Assembly: GCA_029547805.1 (NCBI GenBank) | Contig: JAKPOP010000001.1 | Coordinates: forward strand, 186,001 to 250,000 | Origin: Deltaproteobacteria bacterium | GTDB taxonomy: Bacteria > Myxococcota_A > UBA9042 > DTJE01 | Length of the DNA stretch: 64,000 nt | Direction: 5' to 3' | Program-made: the position numbers and the translations under genes | In this document: piece after piece, positions 16,961 through 25,746 of the stretch | How the letters are laid out: each line of letters opens with the position of its first letter | Numbering within the stretch: the stretch's first letter is position 1 | Notes under the pieces: generated by a model | Databases searched by the model: none | What the model was told of the DNA's origin: nothing | What the model saw: the letters and a program-made list of their open reading frames with translations, nothing else

Positions 16961-19396
16961 TCATTGGCGATAGGGTTCCCCGCTGACCCCGTTGCAGTAG
17001 TCCCAGTGGCAGGCCGCCTGCTGGTAGCGTTGCTGGGCCTGCCGGATCCGGGCCTGGACCTCCGGCCACTCCCGCCCCCCGTCCTCGGAGTAGCCCCGTC
17101 CGTCCGCCGTGATGCGGATCCCGAACCGTTCCGGGTTCAGGTGAATCCGGGAGTTCGAGTCGAACCGATAGGGCATGATGTTCAGGTGGCCCACGAAGGG
17201 GCGGTGCCGGGCGATCCAGTCCAGGGCCTCCTCCACGTCCTCGTCGGTCTCCCCGGGCAGGCCCGCGATCAGGTTCACGACGGACCGGATGCCCGCCTCG
17301 TGGGTCCACTGGAGGATCCGGGTGGCCTCGTCCAGGTCGAACCCCTTGGTCATGCGGCGGTTCATGCGCCGCGACGCGGCGTCGATTCCCCAGATCAGCA
17401 CCTCGCATCCCGCCTCCCGGAGCCGCTGCAACTGCTCCCGGGAGAGGTTGCGGGGCTTCGCCGAATCGACCCACCGGATGGGCAGCCGGGCCCCCCGCAG
17501 TCGGTCGGTCAAGGCATCCAGGTACTGGGGGTTCGCATTGATCAGGGTGTTCAGGAAGACGAAGTTCCGGCAGTCGGAGGTCTCGACCATCCGGGCGAGG
17601 TGATCGACGACCCGGTCCGGATCCCGCATGCGCATCCGCCCGTTCGTGTAGTCGGCGCAGAAGGCGCAGTGATAGGGACAGCCGTGGACGAACATGGAGG
17701 GCGCGACCTTCTGCCCCTGGAACGGGAAGCGGGCCCGGGGATAGAGGGTGAAGTCCAGGTCCGACAGGTCCGGAGGCGCCACGAGGTCCAGGGCGTGCTC
17801 GGCGCTGGGATGCACCAGGATCGCACCCCCCTGGCGGTGGACGAGCCCCGGGATCCCGTCCAGGGGCCGGCCCTCGGCCAGGCGCTGCGCCAGCAGCACC
17901 AGGGGCACTTCCCCCTCGCCCTCGACGATGGCATCCACCATCGGGGACGCGGCCAGGATCCGGGGGCCGTTCCGAACTCCCCGGCCCCCGAGGACCCGAA
18001 AGACGGTCTTTCCGAGGTCCTCGAAGAGGCCGGTGGCCAGCGGCAGGGCCAGGGGATCGTCCAGCGAGAAGCCGACCAGTGCGACGTCGCCTCGCCGTCC
18101 CAGGACCTCCCGCAGGCGATCTCGACAGAAGGCCTGAACCGGCGCCAGGGAGGCCTGGGACGAGGCCTCCAGGCCGGCCCGGTGGGCCTCGGCGGCCAGG
18201 TCCAGGGTCGTCACCGGGAAGGCGGCCTCCCGAAGCATCGACCCCAGCAGGATCAGGGAGAGGGGCGGCAGCCAGTCGAGCCCCTGGCGGTCCGACTCCT
18301 CCAGGACCGGGAGTCGGACCAGCAGCACCTCGAAGGGCCGAGATGGCGGGCGTCGGGCCGGGCGATCGGCGAGGCCCAGGGAGACCCGGCTTGCACCGGT
18401 GGAGACGCCCAGGTCCGATCGCCATCGCCGATCCCGCCAGCGGTCCGACGGCAGGAACTGGTTGCGTGGCTGGTGCAGCAGTGGGCGATCCCGGTCCTGG
18501 TATCCCTCGTTGTCGGGCCTCGGGAGAAGCCACTGGGGCACTCCGTCCGACAGAGGGTGGAGGTGGGGTTCCCAATCGGGTGGGACCTGCCGTCGCCAGG
18601 GTCCCCGGCAGGCGGCGTCACAGACCTCGGCCCCCCGGCAGGGCGCGCAGAGGGCCAGTCGTGGCCGGCCGTCGTCGCCGGGGGAAGGGCGGGGATGGAG
18701 GAAGACCCGGGAGGCCTCGTCGGGGAGCAGGCAGAGGGGGAGGCCACTCTCGCCGTCCAGGTGGAACTCGGCCAGTCCGGGGCCGGCGTCCAGGGTGCGG
18801 TAGGCCTCGATCGCCGCCAGGACCTCCCGGGCGACTACCGGGAATGGGGGTAGCCGCAGGCCCCCGGCGGCATCCCGGGCCGACCAGAGGGAGAGTTCCA
18901 GGGACTGCACCCGGGGGCCCAGGAGCCGCACGGCCCGGGCCAGGGATCCCCCATGGGCCAGGCCCCGGGGCTCGATGGGGACCCAGGCCTCCAGGCGCAG
19001 CGGCGAGAACTGCCGGCCCTGGCCATCGGGGTCCAGGCCTGCCAGGTCCAGGCGGCACCGGTCCAGCCACGCCAGCGCATCGTCCAGGGCCCCCGTGGCC
19101 CCGAAGGCCCGGTCGTAGCGTTCCGGCAGGGGGGTTGCCAGGCGCCACTGGATCACCCGGAGGCCCGCCCGGATCAGTCGCCGGAGGAGGTCCGGGTCGA
19201 TCCGGGGAGGATGGGCCACCACCAGGCCGATCCGCCGGTGGGGGGCCAGCCACTCCAGCAGCGGGACGATCACCGCCTCCTGGCGGACCGGGTCGTCGGG
19301 CACCAGATAGACCTTCGGGGGCAGGCGATCGATGTCGGCCGGCCACAGGGCCTCGGCCCGTGATCCCACCGGGACTCTCAGGAAGGAACCGTTCAT
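16961..19396 (-). CDS. B12-binding-domain radical SAM protein with an extra N-terminal radical-SAM-like half
   Basis: 811 residues in two halves. Residues ~1-290 look like a degenerate radical SAM/SPASM-type barrel lacking CxxxCxxC but ending in a Cys-rich cluster (CAPCRGAEVCDAAC). Residues ~350-540 form a B12-binding-like alpha/beta domain starting FEVLLVRLP, with VLGGRGV and IVEGEGE. From ~545 a radical SAM core follows, with FVHGC573PYHC577AFC580 and GLPGETDEDVEEAL. B12-type relatives methylate or rearrange unactivated carbons or cut backbone bonds; the reaction here is unknown. Many relatives lack the DxHxxG cobalamin ligand, and I could not find one here. It is single or at the end of the 23.0-19.5 kb operon (82-base gap). 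Confidence 0.85.
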   Translation of the reverse strand: MNGSFLRVPVGSRAEALWPADIDRLPPKVYLVPDDPVRQEAVIVPLLEWLAPHRRIGLVVAHPPRIDPDLLRRLIRAGLRVIQWRLATPLPERYDRAFGATGALDDALAWLDRCRLDLAGLDPDGQGRQFSPLRLEAWVPIEPRGLAHGGSLARAVRLLGPRVQSLELSLWSARDAAGGLRLPPFPVVAREVLAAIEAYRTLDAGPGLAEFHLDGESGLPLCLLPDEASRVFLHPRPSPGDDGRPRLALCAPCRGAEVCDAACRGPWRRQVPPDWEPHLHPLSDGVPQWLLPRPDNEGYQDRDRPLLHQPRNQFLPSDRWRDRRWRSDLGVSTGASRVSLGLADRPARRPPSRPFEVLLVRLPVLEESDRQGLDWLPPLSLILLGSMLREAAFPVTTLDLAAEAHRAGLEASSQASLAPVQAFCRDRLREVLGRRGDVALVGFSLDDPLALPLATGLFEDLGKTVFRVLGGRGVRNGPRILAASPMVDAIVEGEGEVPLVLLAQRLAEGRPLDGIPGLVHRQGGAILVHPSAEHALDLVAPPDLSDLDFTLYPRARFPFQGQKVAPSMFVHGCPYHCAFCADYTNGRMRMRDPDRVVDHLARMVETSDCRNFVFLNTLINANPQYLDALTDRLRGARLPIRWVDSAKPRNLSREQLQRLREAGCEVLIWGIDAASRRMNRRMTKGFDLDEATRILQWTHEAGIRSVVNLIAGLPGETDEDVEEALDWIARHRPFVGHLNIMPYRFDSNSRIHLNPERFGIRITADGRGYSEDGGREWPEVQARIRQAQQRYQQAACHWDYCNGVSGEPYRQ

Positions 19397-19478
19397 CCTG
19401 ACTGGCGCCTCCGCAGGATCGAGGCCTTGGGCCCTGTCCAGGCAGAACGATAGCAGAACCGGGGCCGATCCGTCCTGG

Positions 19479-20429
19479 TCACGGCTCCGTGGCCCCGGTG
19501 GCCAGGCCCCGGACCAGGGTCCGGACGTTGGCCCGGATCATCCCCTCGTAGGTCCCCTCGGAGGTCCCAGGCGAACCGAGGGAGTCGGAGAACAGGGCCC
19601 CGCCCAGGCCGACCTCGTGGCCCTGCGCGGCCACCGACCGCATCACTGCCTCGACCAGTCGCGGCGAGAGGGAGGTCTCGACGAACAGGCTCGCGACCTG
19701 CCGTCGGGCCACCTCCTCCGCCAGGAGCCCGATGTCACGGCCTCCCGCCTCGGTGACCGTGCTGAGTCCCTGGACGCCTCGGACCTCCAGGCCATAGGCC
19801 CGCCCGAAATAGGCGAAGGCATCGTGGGCCGTCACCAGCAACCGTTGTTCCGGCGGGATGCGCCGGACCTGTTCCCGGACCCAGGCGTCCAGTGCCGCCA
19901 GACGATGGATCGTCTGCTCCCCCCGTTGCCGGTATCCGTCGGCCTCCCGGGGGTCGATGCGGCAGAGGGCCTCCACCAGGCCGGGAACGGCCTGGGCCCA
20001 GAGCCCGACGTCCATCCAGACGTGGGGGTCGGGGGCTTCCCCATGGCGCAGGATCCGGTCCTCTGGCAGCGACTCGCCGAGGGCCAGCGACGGGACTCCC
20101 AGGCGTGGCAGCGCCTCCAGGACGTGGGTCATCCGCCCCTCCAGGTGGAGGCCGTGATAGACCACGAGCCGCGCCTCGAGGATGCGACCCAGGTCTCCCT
20201 CCCGGGCCCGGTACTGGTGGGGGTCCACCCCGGGGCCCATCAGGGACGAGACCCGGACCCGATCACCGCCGATCTGGCGAACCAGGTCCGCGGCGATCGT
20301 GGTGGTGGTCACGACGGACCAGGAACCCGGTTCGCCGGCGGGGCGAGGGATTCGCCGGAGGTTCCCGAGGCCCCAGGCCATGGCCGCCAGGGACATCACC
20401 GTCATCAGGACTGCCAGCAGCCTCCTCAT
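19479..20429 (-). CDS. Metal ABC transporter substrate-binding protein (TroA/ZnuA family)
   Basis: 316-residue periplasmic metal receptor. N-terminal hydrophobic anchor (1-20), then two Rossmann-like lobes. Metal-ligand positions are visible: H71 (VDPHQY), H136 (DPHVWMD), H202 (TAHDAFAYF) and D282 (SDSLG). The three-His/one-Asp set matches TroA/ZnuA rather than the His/His/Glu/Asp set of PsaA/MntC, so zinc or mixed Zn/Mn is favoured. There is no His-rich loop. No lipobox cysteine is present, so it may be anchored by an uncleaved helix. It is translationally coupled (ATGA) to the gene upstream. Cognate ATPase and permeases lie 7-18 kb downstream on the same strand. Confidence 0.93.
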   Translation of the reverse strand: MRRLLAVLMTVMSLAAMAWGLGNLRRIPRPAGEPGSWSVVTTTTIAADLVRQIGGDRVRVSSLMGPGVDPHQYRAREGDLGRILEARLVVYHGLHLEGRMTHVLEALPRLGVPSLALGESLPEDRILRHGEAPDPHVWMDVGLWAQAVPGLVEALCRIDPREADGYRQRGEQTIHRLAALDAWVREQVRRIPPEQRLLVTAHDAFAYFGRAYGLEVRGVQGLSTVTEAGGRDIGLLAEEVARRQVASLFVETSLSPRLVEAVMRSVAAQGHEVGLGGALFSDSLGSPGTSEGTYEGMIRANVRTLVRGLATGATEP

Positions 20430-21100
20430 GGTGGGGCCTCCGGAGGACCGGACCTCGATGCATCCGGGGATGGGGCCGTTCCGGCTCCGGAGGCGCGACC
20501 CGGGGCCACCAGGGCCAGCACCGACAGGACCACCAGCAGCAGGAACTGGATGCCCGCCGAGGCCAGCAGCAGGCCCAGAGGCGTCCCGTGCGGCGAGTCA
20601 GAGGGTGCGTCAGGGGGCTGGACGGCCGCGAAGTCCTGGGGGCCGAGACGGTCCCGGAGGGCCTCGGCAAAGGCTTCAGGCGGCGAGTCGCCGGGGATCT
20701 CGCCTGCCTCCGGGCAGCCGGTCCAGGCGATGGGGGCCGGGATGGACTGCCCCGGCTCCCGAGGCCACAACTCCCCGAGCAGGCAGCCTCCCGATGGTGG
20801 CCGCAGGCGGACCTGGACCGACCGGGCGCCGATGGCCAGGGACTCCACCTGCCAGCCCGAGGGCAGCCGTTCACGGACCCCCGGATCCTCCAGGGCCTGG
20901 CGGAGGGTGTCGGCGGTCTCGGGCCTCAGGACCCAGGACGCCGGTCCGGCCCGCCCGGACCCCGATGCGACCGCCGTTCCGGCCATCAGCATGGCTGCCA
21001 GCAGCAGCCCCCCCAGGCACCGGCCATCACGAACAAGGCCCGTTGCCTTGCGGACATCGCTGGCCACACCGTCACGGGTGATGGGGGGACGCTGCCTCAT
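20426..21100 (-). CDS. Envelope protein of unknown function with signal sequence and C-terminal membrane helix
   Basis: 224 residues, no family recognised. A hydrophobic segment at ~29-45 (GGLLLAAMLMAGTAVA) is a probable signal peptide. The middle ~130 residues are extracytoplasmic with two cysteines that could pair (GGC and WTGC). A second hydrophobic stretch near 180-197 (LLLASAGIQFLLLVVLSVLALV) anchors the C-terminus, leaving a Ser/Pro/Ala-rich cytoplasmic tail. It overlaps both neighbours by four bases: its ATG lies in the stop of the polytopic membrane protein gene and its stop lies in the start of the metal-binding protein. That arrangement suggests a role with the metal receptor, but nothing in the sequence shows it. 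Confidence 0.75.
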   Translation of the reverse strand: MRQRPPITRDGVASDVRKATGLVRDGRCLGGLLLAAMLMAGTAVASGSGRAGPASWVLRPETADTLRQALEDPGVRERLPSGWQVESLAIGARSVQVRLRPPSGGCLLGELWPREPGQSIPAPIAWTGCPEAGEIPGDSPPEAFAEALRDRLGPQDFAAVQPPDAPSDSPHGTPLGLLLASAGIQFLLLVVLSVLALVAPGRASGAGTAPSPDASRSGPPEAPP

Positions 21101-23022
21101 CTTCCGTCCTCCCGGTCCCGGGCGTGGTGCTCCAGGAGGCCCTGTCGGTCCAGCAGTTCCCACAGCCAGGATACGGCCTCCGGGGGACCCTCGATGACCA
21201 GCGGGGGCATTCCCGTCTCGGGGGCACGGCATCCGGGGTGGCCCACGGTCCACCGCATCACCAGCCGGGCGTCGGGACGATCCTGCGGGAAGGACGGCAG
21301 CACCAGTCTTCGGCCGGCGGGGTCCGTCTGGGCCTCGGGCACTCCCTCCAGCGAGAGCGTGGCCGTGCAACGGGCCACCAGGGGCAATGACGCCAGGGCG
21401 GTCTCGGGCCCCGGCCGGATCGGGACCCGGAGTTCCCGGGGGACCTCCCCCACGCTGTCGGGCAGCGGCGCGGTCACGAAGGATCCGCGCCAGTCCCCAG
21501 GCGCCTTGACCGCCATGCCGGTCTGATGGCAGGAGAGGCCGTCCCCGGACCCCGACGGGTCCCTCTCGCAGGCCTCGAAGCGCTCCCAGTCCAGCCGAGG
21601 ATGGGTCGCCAGCGCCAGCAGCCTGGAGTCCCCATCCTCCTTCCAGGCCTCGATCCCTGCAGGCAGGGGCTGCGGCAGCGGCCAGGGCGGCGTCTTCAGG
21701 AAGGTCCAGGCGCGGCTGGGAGGGCCCGGGTCCCGCTCGGGCCAGTCCGTCACGAAGTCCAGGTGGGTCCGAATGACCCGTTCGTTGGGCTCCCGTACCT
21801 GGAAGACCCGGTGGGTCGGCTGGAAGTCCGGTTCGTCGGCCAGGCGCCTGGCGATGGACTCAAGGTCCCCCTGGCGGAACATCGGCAGCCCGTCCACGCC
21901 CAGGAAACGGGCCTCCCGGTGGACCGGGGCCAGGGCCAGCAGGCCAAATCCGGCCAGCACGATCGCGGCGAGTCTTCGCTCCCGGTGGGCGGCGGGCCCA
22001 GGAGGCATTGCCAGCCTCTTTCTCTGGAATCGGGATACCAGGTCCACGGCTGCCGCGGCCAGCAGCAGGGCCGTGGCCCCCTGGGCCGCGATCAGGTACT
22101 TGTCGTCGGGGGAGACCCTGCCGGCCAGCCCCGCCCCGTCCAGGGCCAGGAGCGGCGCGGCGACCAGGGCCAGCAGGACCGGGGTCTCTCCTGGGCGGGA
22201 ATCCTCCGTCCGTCGCCAGGCCACCCGCACCAGGGCGATCCCCAGGGCCACCCGGCAGGCCCAGGCCGGGAGCGAGGTCCCGAAGTCGCTGACCGTGGAC
22301 ACCGAACCCTGGATGCCACCGGCGTCCAGGAGGACCTGGAGGTTGTTCCACCAGGCCGCCGGGGAGGTGGCGATGCCGACCGCCAGGAAGGAGATGCCGC
22401 CCAGGGCGGCCCCGGCCCAGGGTCGCCTCCGGAGTGCCAGGGCCCCCACCGGCAGCATCGCCGCGCCCCAGGTCGCCGTGGCCATGTGGATGTTCGTGGC
22501 GATGGCGGCCACGGACGCCGTCAGGACGACCAGGAGGGGGCGTTGCCGCTCGACGGCCCACAGGGCCAGAACGGCCACCAGCGCCCCGATCAGCGGGAAG
22601 GGGCGGTGGTTGTACACCATCGCGATCTTCAGGTCCGACAGGAGGCACAGGGCCGCAAAGGTCGTCGCCGCCAGCCAGCCGGCCAGGGGACCCCGGCGGC
22701 GCCAGGCCGCCGTCGCCACCAGCGCGACGGCCACGCCGAAGGAGACATGGAGCAACAGGTGCAGGGCCTGGTCACCCAGGCCCGCCAGGGCCCAGAGGGT
22801 CCGGAAGTGGATCCAGTTGGCCCCGTGGGCGATCCGATTCAGGGAGGAGGCGATGCCCACCGTCCCGCAGGCCCCCTCTTGGCACCAGTGGACCAGGACC
22901 TGATCCCCGACGACGTCCAGGGAGAGGCCCGGGTCGGCGCCGCCTGCCCGGAGGGCCAGCACCGTCCCGGACAAGGCCGCCGACAGGATGCCCCACCAGG
23001 GCGCATGGCCTCCTCGCTGCAC
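21097..23022 (-). CDS. Polytopic membrane protein of unknown function with large soluble tail
   Basis: 641 residues from GTG 23022. About ten hydrophobic segments up to residue ~385, then a ~250-residue soluble domain with four to five cysteines, probably periplasmic. The architecture resembles GT-C glycosyltransferases, but I see no conserved acidic loop motif, so no function is assigned. The start is uncertain: GTG 23022 has GGAGG five bases upstream and a TATAGT box 37 bases upstream, while the frame is open further as a shadow of the divergent acetyltransferase. It is first of a three-gene overlapping operon ending in the metal-binding protein. Confidence 0.7.
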   Translation of the reverse strand: MQRGGHAPWWGILSAALSGTVLALRAGGADPGLSLDVVGDQVLVHWCQEGACGTVGIASSLNRIAHGANWIHFRTLWALAGLGDQALHLLLHVSFGVAVALVATAAWRRRGPLAGWLAATTFAALCLLSDLKIAMVYNHRPFPLIGALVAVLALWAVERQRPLLVVLTASVAAIATNIHMATATWGAAMLPVGALALRRRPWAGAALGGISFLAVGIATSPAAWWNNLQVLLDAGGIQGSVSTVSDFGTSLPAWACRVALGIALVRVAWRRTEDSRPGETPVLLALVAAPLLALDGAGLAGRVSPDDKYLIAAQGATALLLAAAAVDLVSRFQRKRLAMPPGPAAHRERRLAAIVLAGFGLLALAPVHREARFLGVDGLPMFRQGDLESIARRLADEPDFQPTHRVFQVREPNERVIRTHLDFVTDWPERDPGPPSRAWTFLKTPPWPLPQPLPAGIEAWKEDGDSRLLALATHPRLDWERFEACERDPSGSGDGLSCHQTGMAVKAPGDWRGSFVTAPLPDSVGEVPRELRVPIRPGPETALASLPLVARCTATLSLEGVPEAQTDPAGRRLVLPSFPQDRPDARLVMRWTVGHPGCRAPETGMPPLVIEGPPEAVSWLWELLDRQGLLEHHARDREDGR

Positions 23023-23058
23023 CGGGGCCTCCGCCAGCCATGGAACCGTCTCTGGCCG

Positions 23059-23064
23059 ACTATA
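23059..23064 (-). promoter_or_regulatory. -10-like box TATAGT for the 23.0-19.5 kb operon
   Basis: TATAGT on the minus strand, 37 bases before the GTG start at 23022. It lies in the 174-bp divergent gap to the GNAT gene. No clear -35. Confidence 0.4.
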
Positions 23065-23196
23065 CCAGAGGCGTTCCTGGCCATCCCATTCCGGTCCCTG
23101 GGGGCCCGATGGCGGGATGCCGGGGGGAAGGTCCTGGAGTGACAAGGGACCTTCCCGATGGCATGCTTGCCCCGTGCCCCGGCAGGATGGTGCCTG

Positions 23197-23652
23197 ATGC
23201 CGACGTCGTGGAGGGTGCGACTGGTCACCGATGAGCCAGGCCTGGAGGCCTGCCGGGCGCTGCGCCGGGAGGTCTTCGTCCAGGAACAGGGGGTCTCGGA
23301 GGAGGAGGAGTGGGACGGCCGGGACGGGGAATCCCGGCACCTGCTGGCCCTCGGGGTGTCGGGACCTGTCGGGACCGCCCGGGTCCGACTCATTGGCCCC
23401 CACGTGGCGAAGGTCGAACGGGTCGCCGTGCGAAAGGCGTTCCGGGGACGGGGCATCGGCCGGCTGCTGATGGAGGCCGCCGAGCGGACCGCCCGGGCCC
23501 TGGGGGCCCGGGAGGCGGTGCTGGGGGCCCAGGTGACGGCGCTTCCGTTCTATCGGCGCCTGGGGTGGACCGCCGAAGGCCCCGAGTTCCTGGATGCCGG
23601 CATTCTCCACCGCCGGATGCGCAAGACCCTGTTCCCGGAGGAGACAGGATGA
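23197..23652 (+). CDS. GNAT-family N-acetyltransferase (ElaA/YjcF-like)
   Basis: 151 residues, a single GNAT domain. The opening VRREVFVQEQGVSEEEEWDG-type segment is typical of the ElaA/YjcF group. The acetyl-CoA loop is VERVAVRKAFRGRGIGRLLM (Q/RxxGxG/A), followed by the beta-bulge strand and ALPFYRRLGW near the end. The acceptor is unknown; relatives act on small amines or protein N-termini. The ATG at 23197 was chosen over 23158 because the shorter form begins at the domain and AGGA lies upstream. Its stop overlaps the next gene (ATGA). Confidence 0.88.
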   Translation: MPTSWRVRLVTDEPGLEACRALRREVFVQEQGVSEEEEWDGRDGESRHLLALGVSGPVGTARVRLIGPHVAKVERVAVRKAFRGRGIGRLLMEAAERTARALGAREAVLGAQVTALPFYRRLGWTAEGPEFLDAGILHRRMRKTLFPEETG

Positions 23653-24623
23653 GGGAGACCCACGAGATGCTGCCCCGGAAGGATGGCGGACAGGTCTTCG
23701 TGAGGACCTGGCACCCCGACGCCTCTCCCCGGGCCGTGATGCTGGTCCTCCACGGCATGCAGGAGCACGGAGGCCGCTATGGAGGTCTGGCCCGGGCCCT
23801 GGAGCCTCTGGGGCTGGTGGTCGTGGTCCCGGATCATCGAGGGCACGGCCGCAGCGTGAGCCGCCCGGAGGCCCTGGGTGTCCTGGGATCCGAGGGGCAC
23901 GAGGGCGTGATCCGGGACATCGAACTGCTCATGGACCTCTGTCGGAGCCGATACCCCGGATTGCCGCTGGTGCTGCTGGGGCATTCCTGGGGGTCCTTCC
24001 TGGCCCAGGCCGTCGCCCAGCGTCGGGGAGGGGACCTGGCGGGTCTGGTCCTCTCCGGCACCAATGGCCGCAATCCCCTGGTGCTGCCGGGGGTCCTGCT
24101 GGCCCGCCTGGTCTGCGCGTTCCGGGGGGCGGATCGTCCGGCGGACCTGCTGGAGACCCTCTCGATGGGCCACTTCAACCGGGCCTTCGAACCGGGGCCC
24201 ATGGGCAAGGAGTGGCTCTCTCGGGACCCGGAGGAGGTCCGGGCCTACGTCCAGGACCCCGCCTGCGGCTTCAAGTGCCCGAATTCCTTCTTCCTGGAGA
24301 TGGTGCGGCTGCTCTATCGGACCTGGCGACCAACGGCCGAGGCCCGGATGCCGCGGCACCTGCCGGTGCTATTCCTCACCGGCACCGAGGACCCGGTCTC
24401 GGAGAAGGGGCGGGGTGTCCGGGTCCTGATCGACCGCTGGCGGCGAGGGGGGATGGAGGACCTGTCGGCGCGATGGTATGCCGGGGCCCGCCACGAGGTC
24501 TTCCACGAGATCGACCGGGAGCAGGTCTTCGAGGACCTCCGCCAGTGGCTCCGGGACCGGGTGCTGCACGCTGGACCGGAAGGCGGCCCCCCGGGAAGTG
24601 GCGACAGCGGGTCCGTGGCGTGA
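23649..24623 (+). CDS. Alpha/beta hydrolase, monoacylglycerol lipase-like
   Basis: 324 residues. Serine hydrolase with oxyanion strand LVLHGMQEHGGRY, PDHRGHGRS, nucleophile elbow GHSWG (S113), acid in TGTEDPVS and His in GARHEVFHE. The HGxxEHxxRY pattern is that of monoglyceride lipase/lysophospholipase (PldB/YtpA group). It has no signal peptide, so it is cytoplasmic, where it could hydrolyse lysolipids or short acyl esters. It is translationally coupled to the GNAT gene. The C-terminal ~15 residues are a Gly/Ser-rich tail. Confidence 0.9.
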   Translation: MRETHEMLPRKDGGQVFVRTWHPDASPRAVMLVLHGMQEHGGRYGGLARALEPLGLVVVVPDHRGHGRSVSRPEALGVLGSEGHEGVIRDIELLMDLCRSRYPGLPLVLLGHSWGSFLAQAVAQRRGGDLAGLVLSGTNGRNPLVLPGVLLARLVCAFRGADRPADLLETLSMGHFNRAFEPGPMGKEWLSRDPEEVRAYVQDPACGFKCPNSFFLEMVRLLYRTWRPTAEARMPRHLPVLFLTGTEDPVSEKGRGVRVLIDRWRRGGMEDLSARWYAGARHEVFHEIDREQVFEDLRQWLRDRVLHAGPEGGPPGSGDSGSVA

Positions 24624-24625
24624 CA

Positions 24626-24655
24626 TTGTCAGTCCTTCCGCGAACCGGATACCCT
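24626..24655 (+). promoter_or_regulatory. Promoter TTGTCA-N18-TACCCT for the AI-2E-family gene
   Basis: -35 TTGTCA at 24626-24631 and -10 TACCCT at 24650-24655 with an 18-base spacer, starting within the end of the hydrolase gene. ATG 24682 follows with a GAGGCGGTGGG ribosome site. Confidence 0.5.
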
Positions 24656-24681
24656 TGATTCGCCACGCTCGAGGCGGTGGG

Positions 24682-25680
24682 ATGGACGGGGACTCCAACC
24701 AACGGGTCATCGTCGGGTCGCTGGTGATCCTGGCGACCCTGGCCATCGGGGTGGCCCTGGCGGTGATGCGGCCGGTCCTGGTGCCGCTGACGCTGGCCCT
24801 GCTGGTCACCTACACGCTGGCCCCGCTGGTGGACGGCCTGGCCCGCCTGAAGGTCCCCCGGGTCATCGGGTTGCTGGTGGCCCTGTCCCTGGTCGCGGGG
24901 CTGGCGTTCCTGCTGGGGCTCCTGGTGGCCTCCTCGGTGAACCAGTTGAGCGAGCGGGGGCCCGAATACCAGCAACGACTGATCCAGATGGGCAACTCCC
25001 TGCTGGAGTGGGTTCGAGCCCGGGGCCTGCCCATCGAGGAGACCACGCTGCAGGAACGCCTCGCGGCCCTGCCCATCACCTCGATGATCCTGGGGTCCCT
25101 GAACCAGGTGCTGGCCTCCATCTCGACCCTGCTGCTGGTGCTGGTCTTCGTCTTCTTCCTGATGTCGGGCAGGCGCCATGACGTTCCCCGGAGCGAGGTC
25201 TGGGTCGAGATCGACCGGCGCATCAACCGCTACCTGCTGGTGAAGGTCGCGTCCTCGACCGTGACGGGCCTGTTGACGGGTCTCGTGCTCTGGGCCATCG
25301 GCCTGGACCTGGCGGTGGTCTTCGGCCTGCTGGCCTTCGTGCTGAACTTCATCCCCTCCCTGGGGTCCATCTTCGCCGTGATCCTGCCGCTGCCCGTGGC
25401 CCTGGTGCAGTTCGGGACCTCCTTCGAGACGCTGCTGGTGCTGGTGATCCCCTCAGCCATCCAAATGACCATCGGGACCGTCATCGAGCCTCGTATCGCC
25501 GGGCAGGCCCTGTCGTTGCACCCGGTCACGGTGCTCCTCTCCCTGATCTTCTGGGGCATCCTCTGGGGGCTGCCGGGGATGTTCCTGGCGGTCCCGGTCA
25601 CCGCGGTGATCAAGATCATCCTGGATCGGATCGAGGCGACCCGGGCCTTCGGGGCGTTGCTGGAGGGCCGCCGTCCCTGA
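24682..25680 (+). CDS. AI-2E family transporter (YdiK/TqsA-like)
   Basis: 332-residue membrane protein with about seven to eight helices arranged in the family's 2+1+4-5 layout. A hydrophilic periplasmic stretch at ~85-145 follows the third helix, and the late motif FVLNFIPSLGSIFAVILPLP is diagnostic (the FLNFIPxxG signature of the former UPF0118 family). Members export autoinducer-2, sodium or other small solutes; the substrate cannot be inferred. It has its own likely promoter, and the gap to the OPT gene is 66 bases. Confidence 0.92.
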   Translation: MDGDSNQRVIVGSLVILATLAIGVALAVMRPVLVPLTLALLVTYTLAPLVDGLARLKVPRVIGLLVALSLVAGLAFLLGLLVASSVNQLSERGPEYQQRLIQMGNSLLEWVRARGLPIEETTLQERLAALPITSMILGSLNQVLASISTLLLVLVFVFFLMSGRRHDVPRSEVWVEIDRRINRYLLVKVASSTVTGLLTGLVLWAIGLDLAVVFGLLAFVLNFIPSLGSIFAVILPLPVALVQFGTSFETLLVLVIPSAIQMTIGTVIEPRIAGQALSLHPVTVLLSLIFWGILWGLPGMFLAVPVTAVIKIILDRIEATRAFGALLEGRRP

Positions 25681-25693
25681 GGGTCATCGCACC

Positions 25694-25723
25694 TTGACCC
25701 CTGCGGGGCATTCCCGGGATACT
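25694..25723 (+). promoter_or_regulatory. Promoter TTGACC-N18-GATACT for the OPT transporter gene
   Basis: -35 TTGACC at 25694-25699; the best -10 is GATACT at 25718-25723 (18-base spacing). A purine-rich GGAGAGGAGGAAG follows just before ATG 25747. Confidence 0.45.
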
Positions 25724-25746
25724 CGGCCCCCGGAGAGGAGGAAGCC

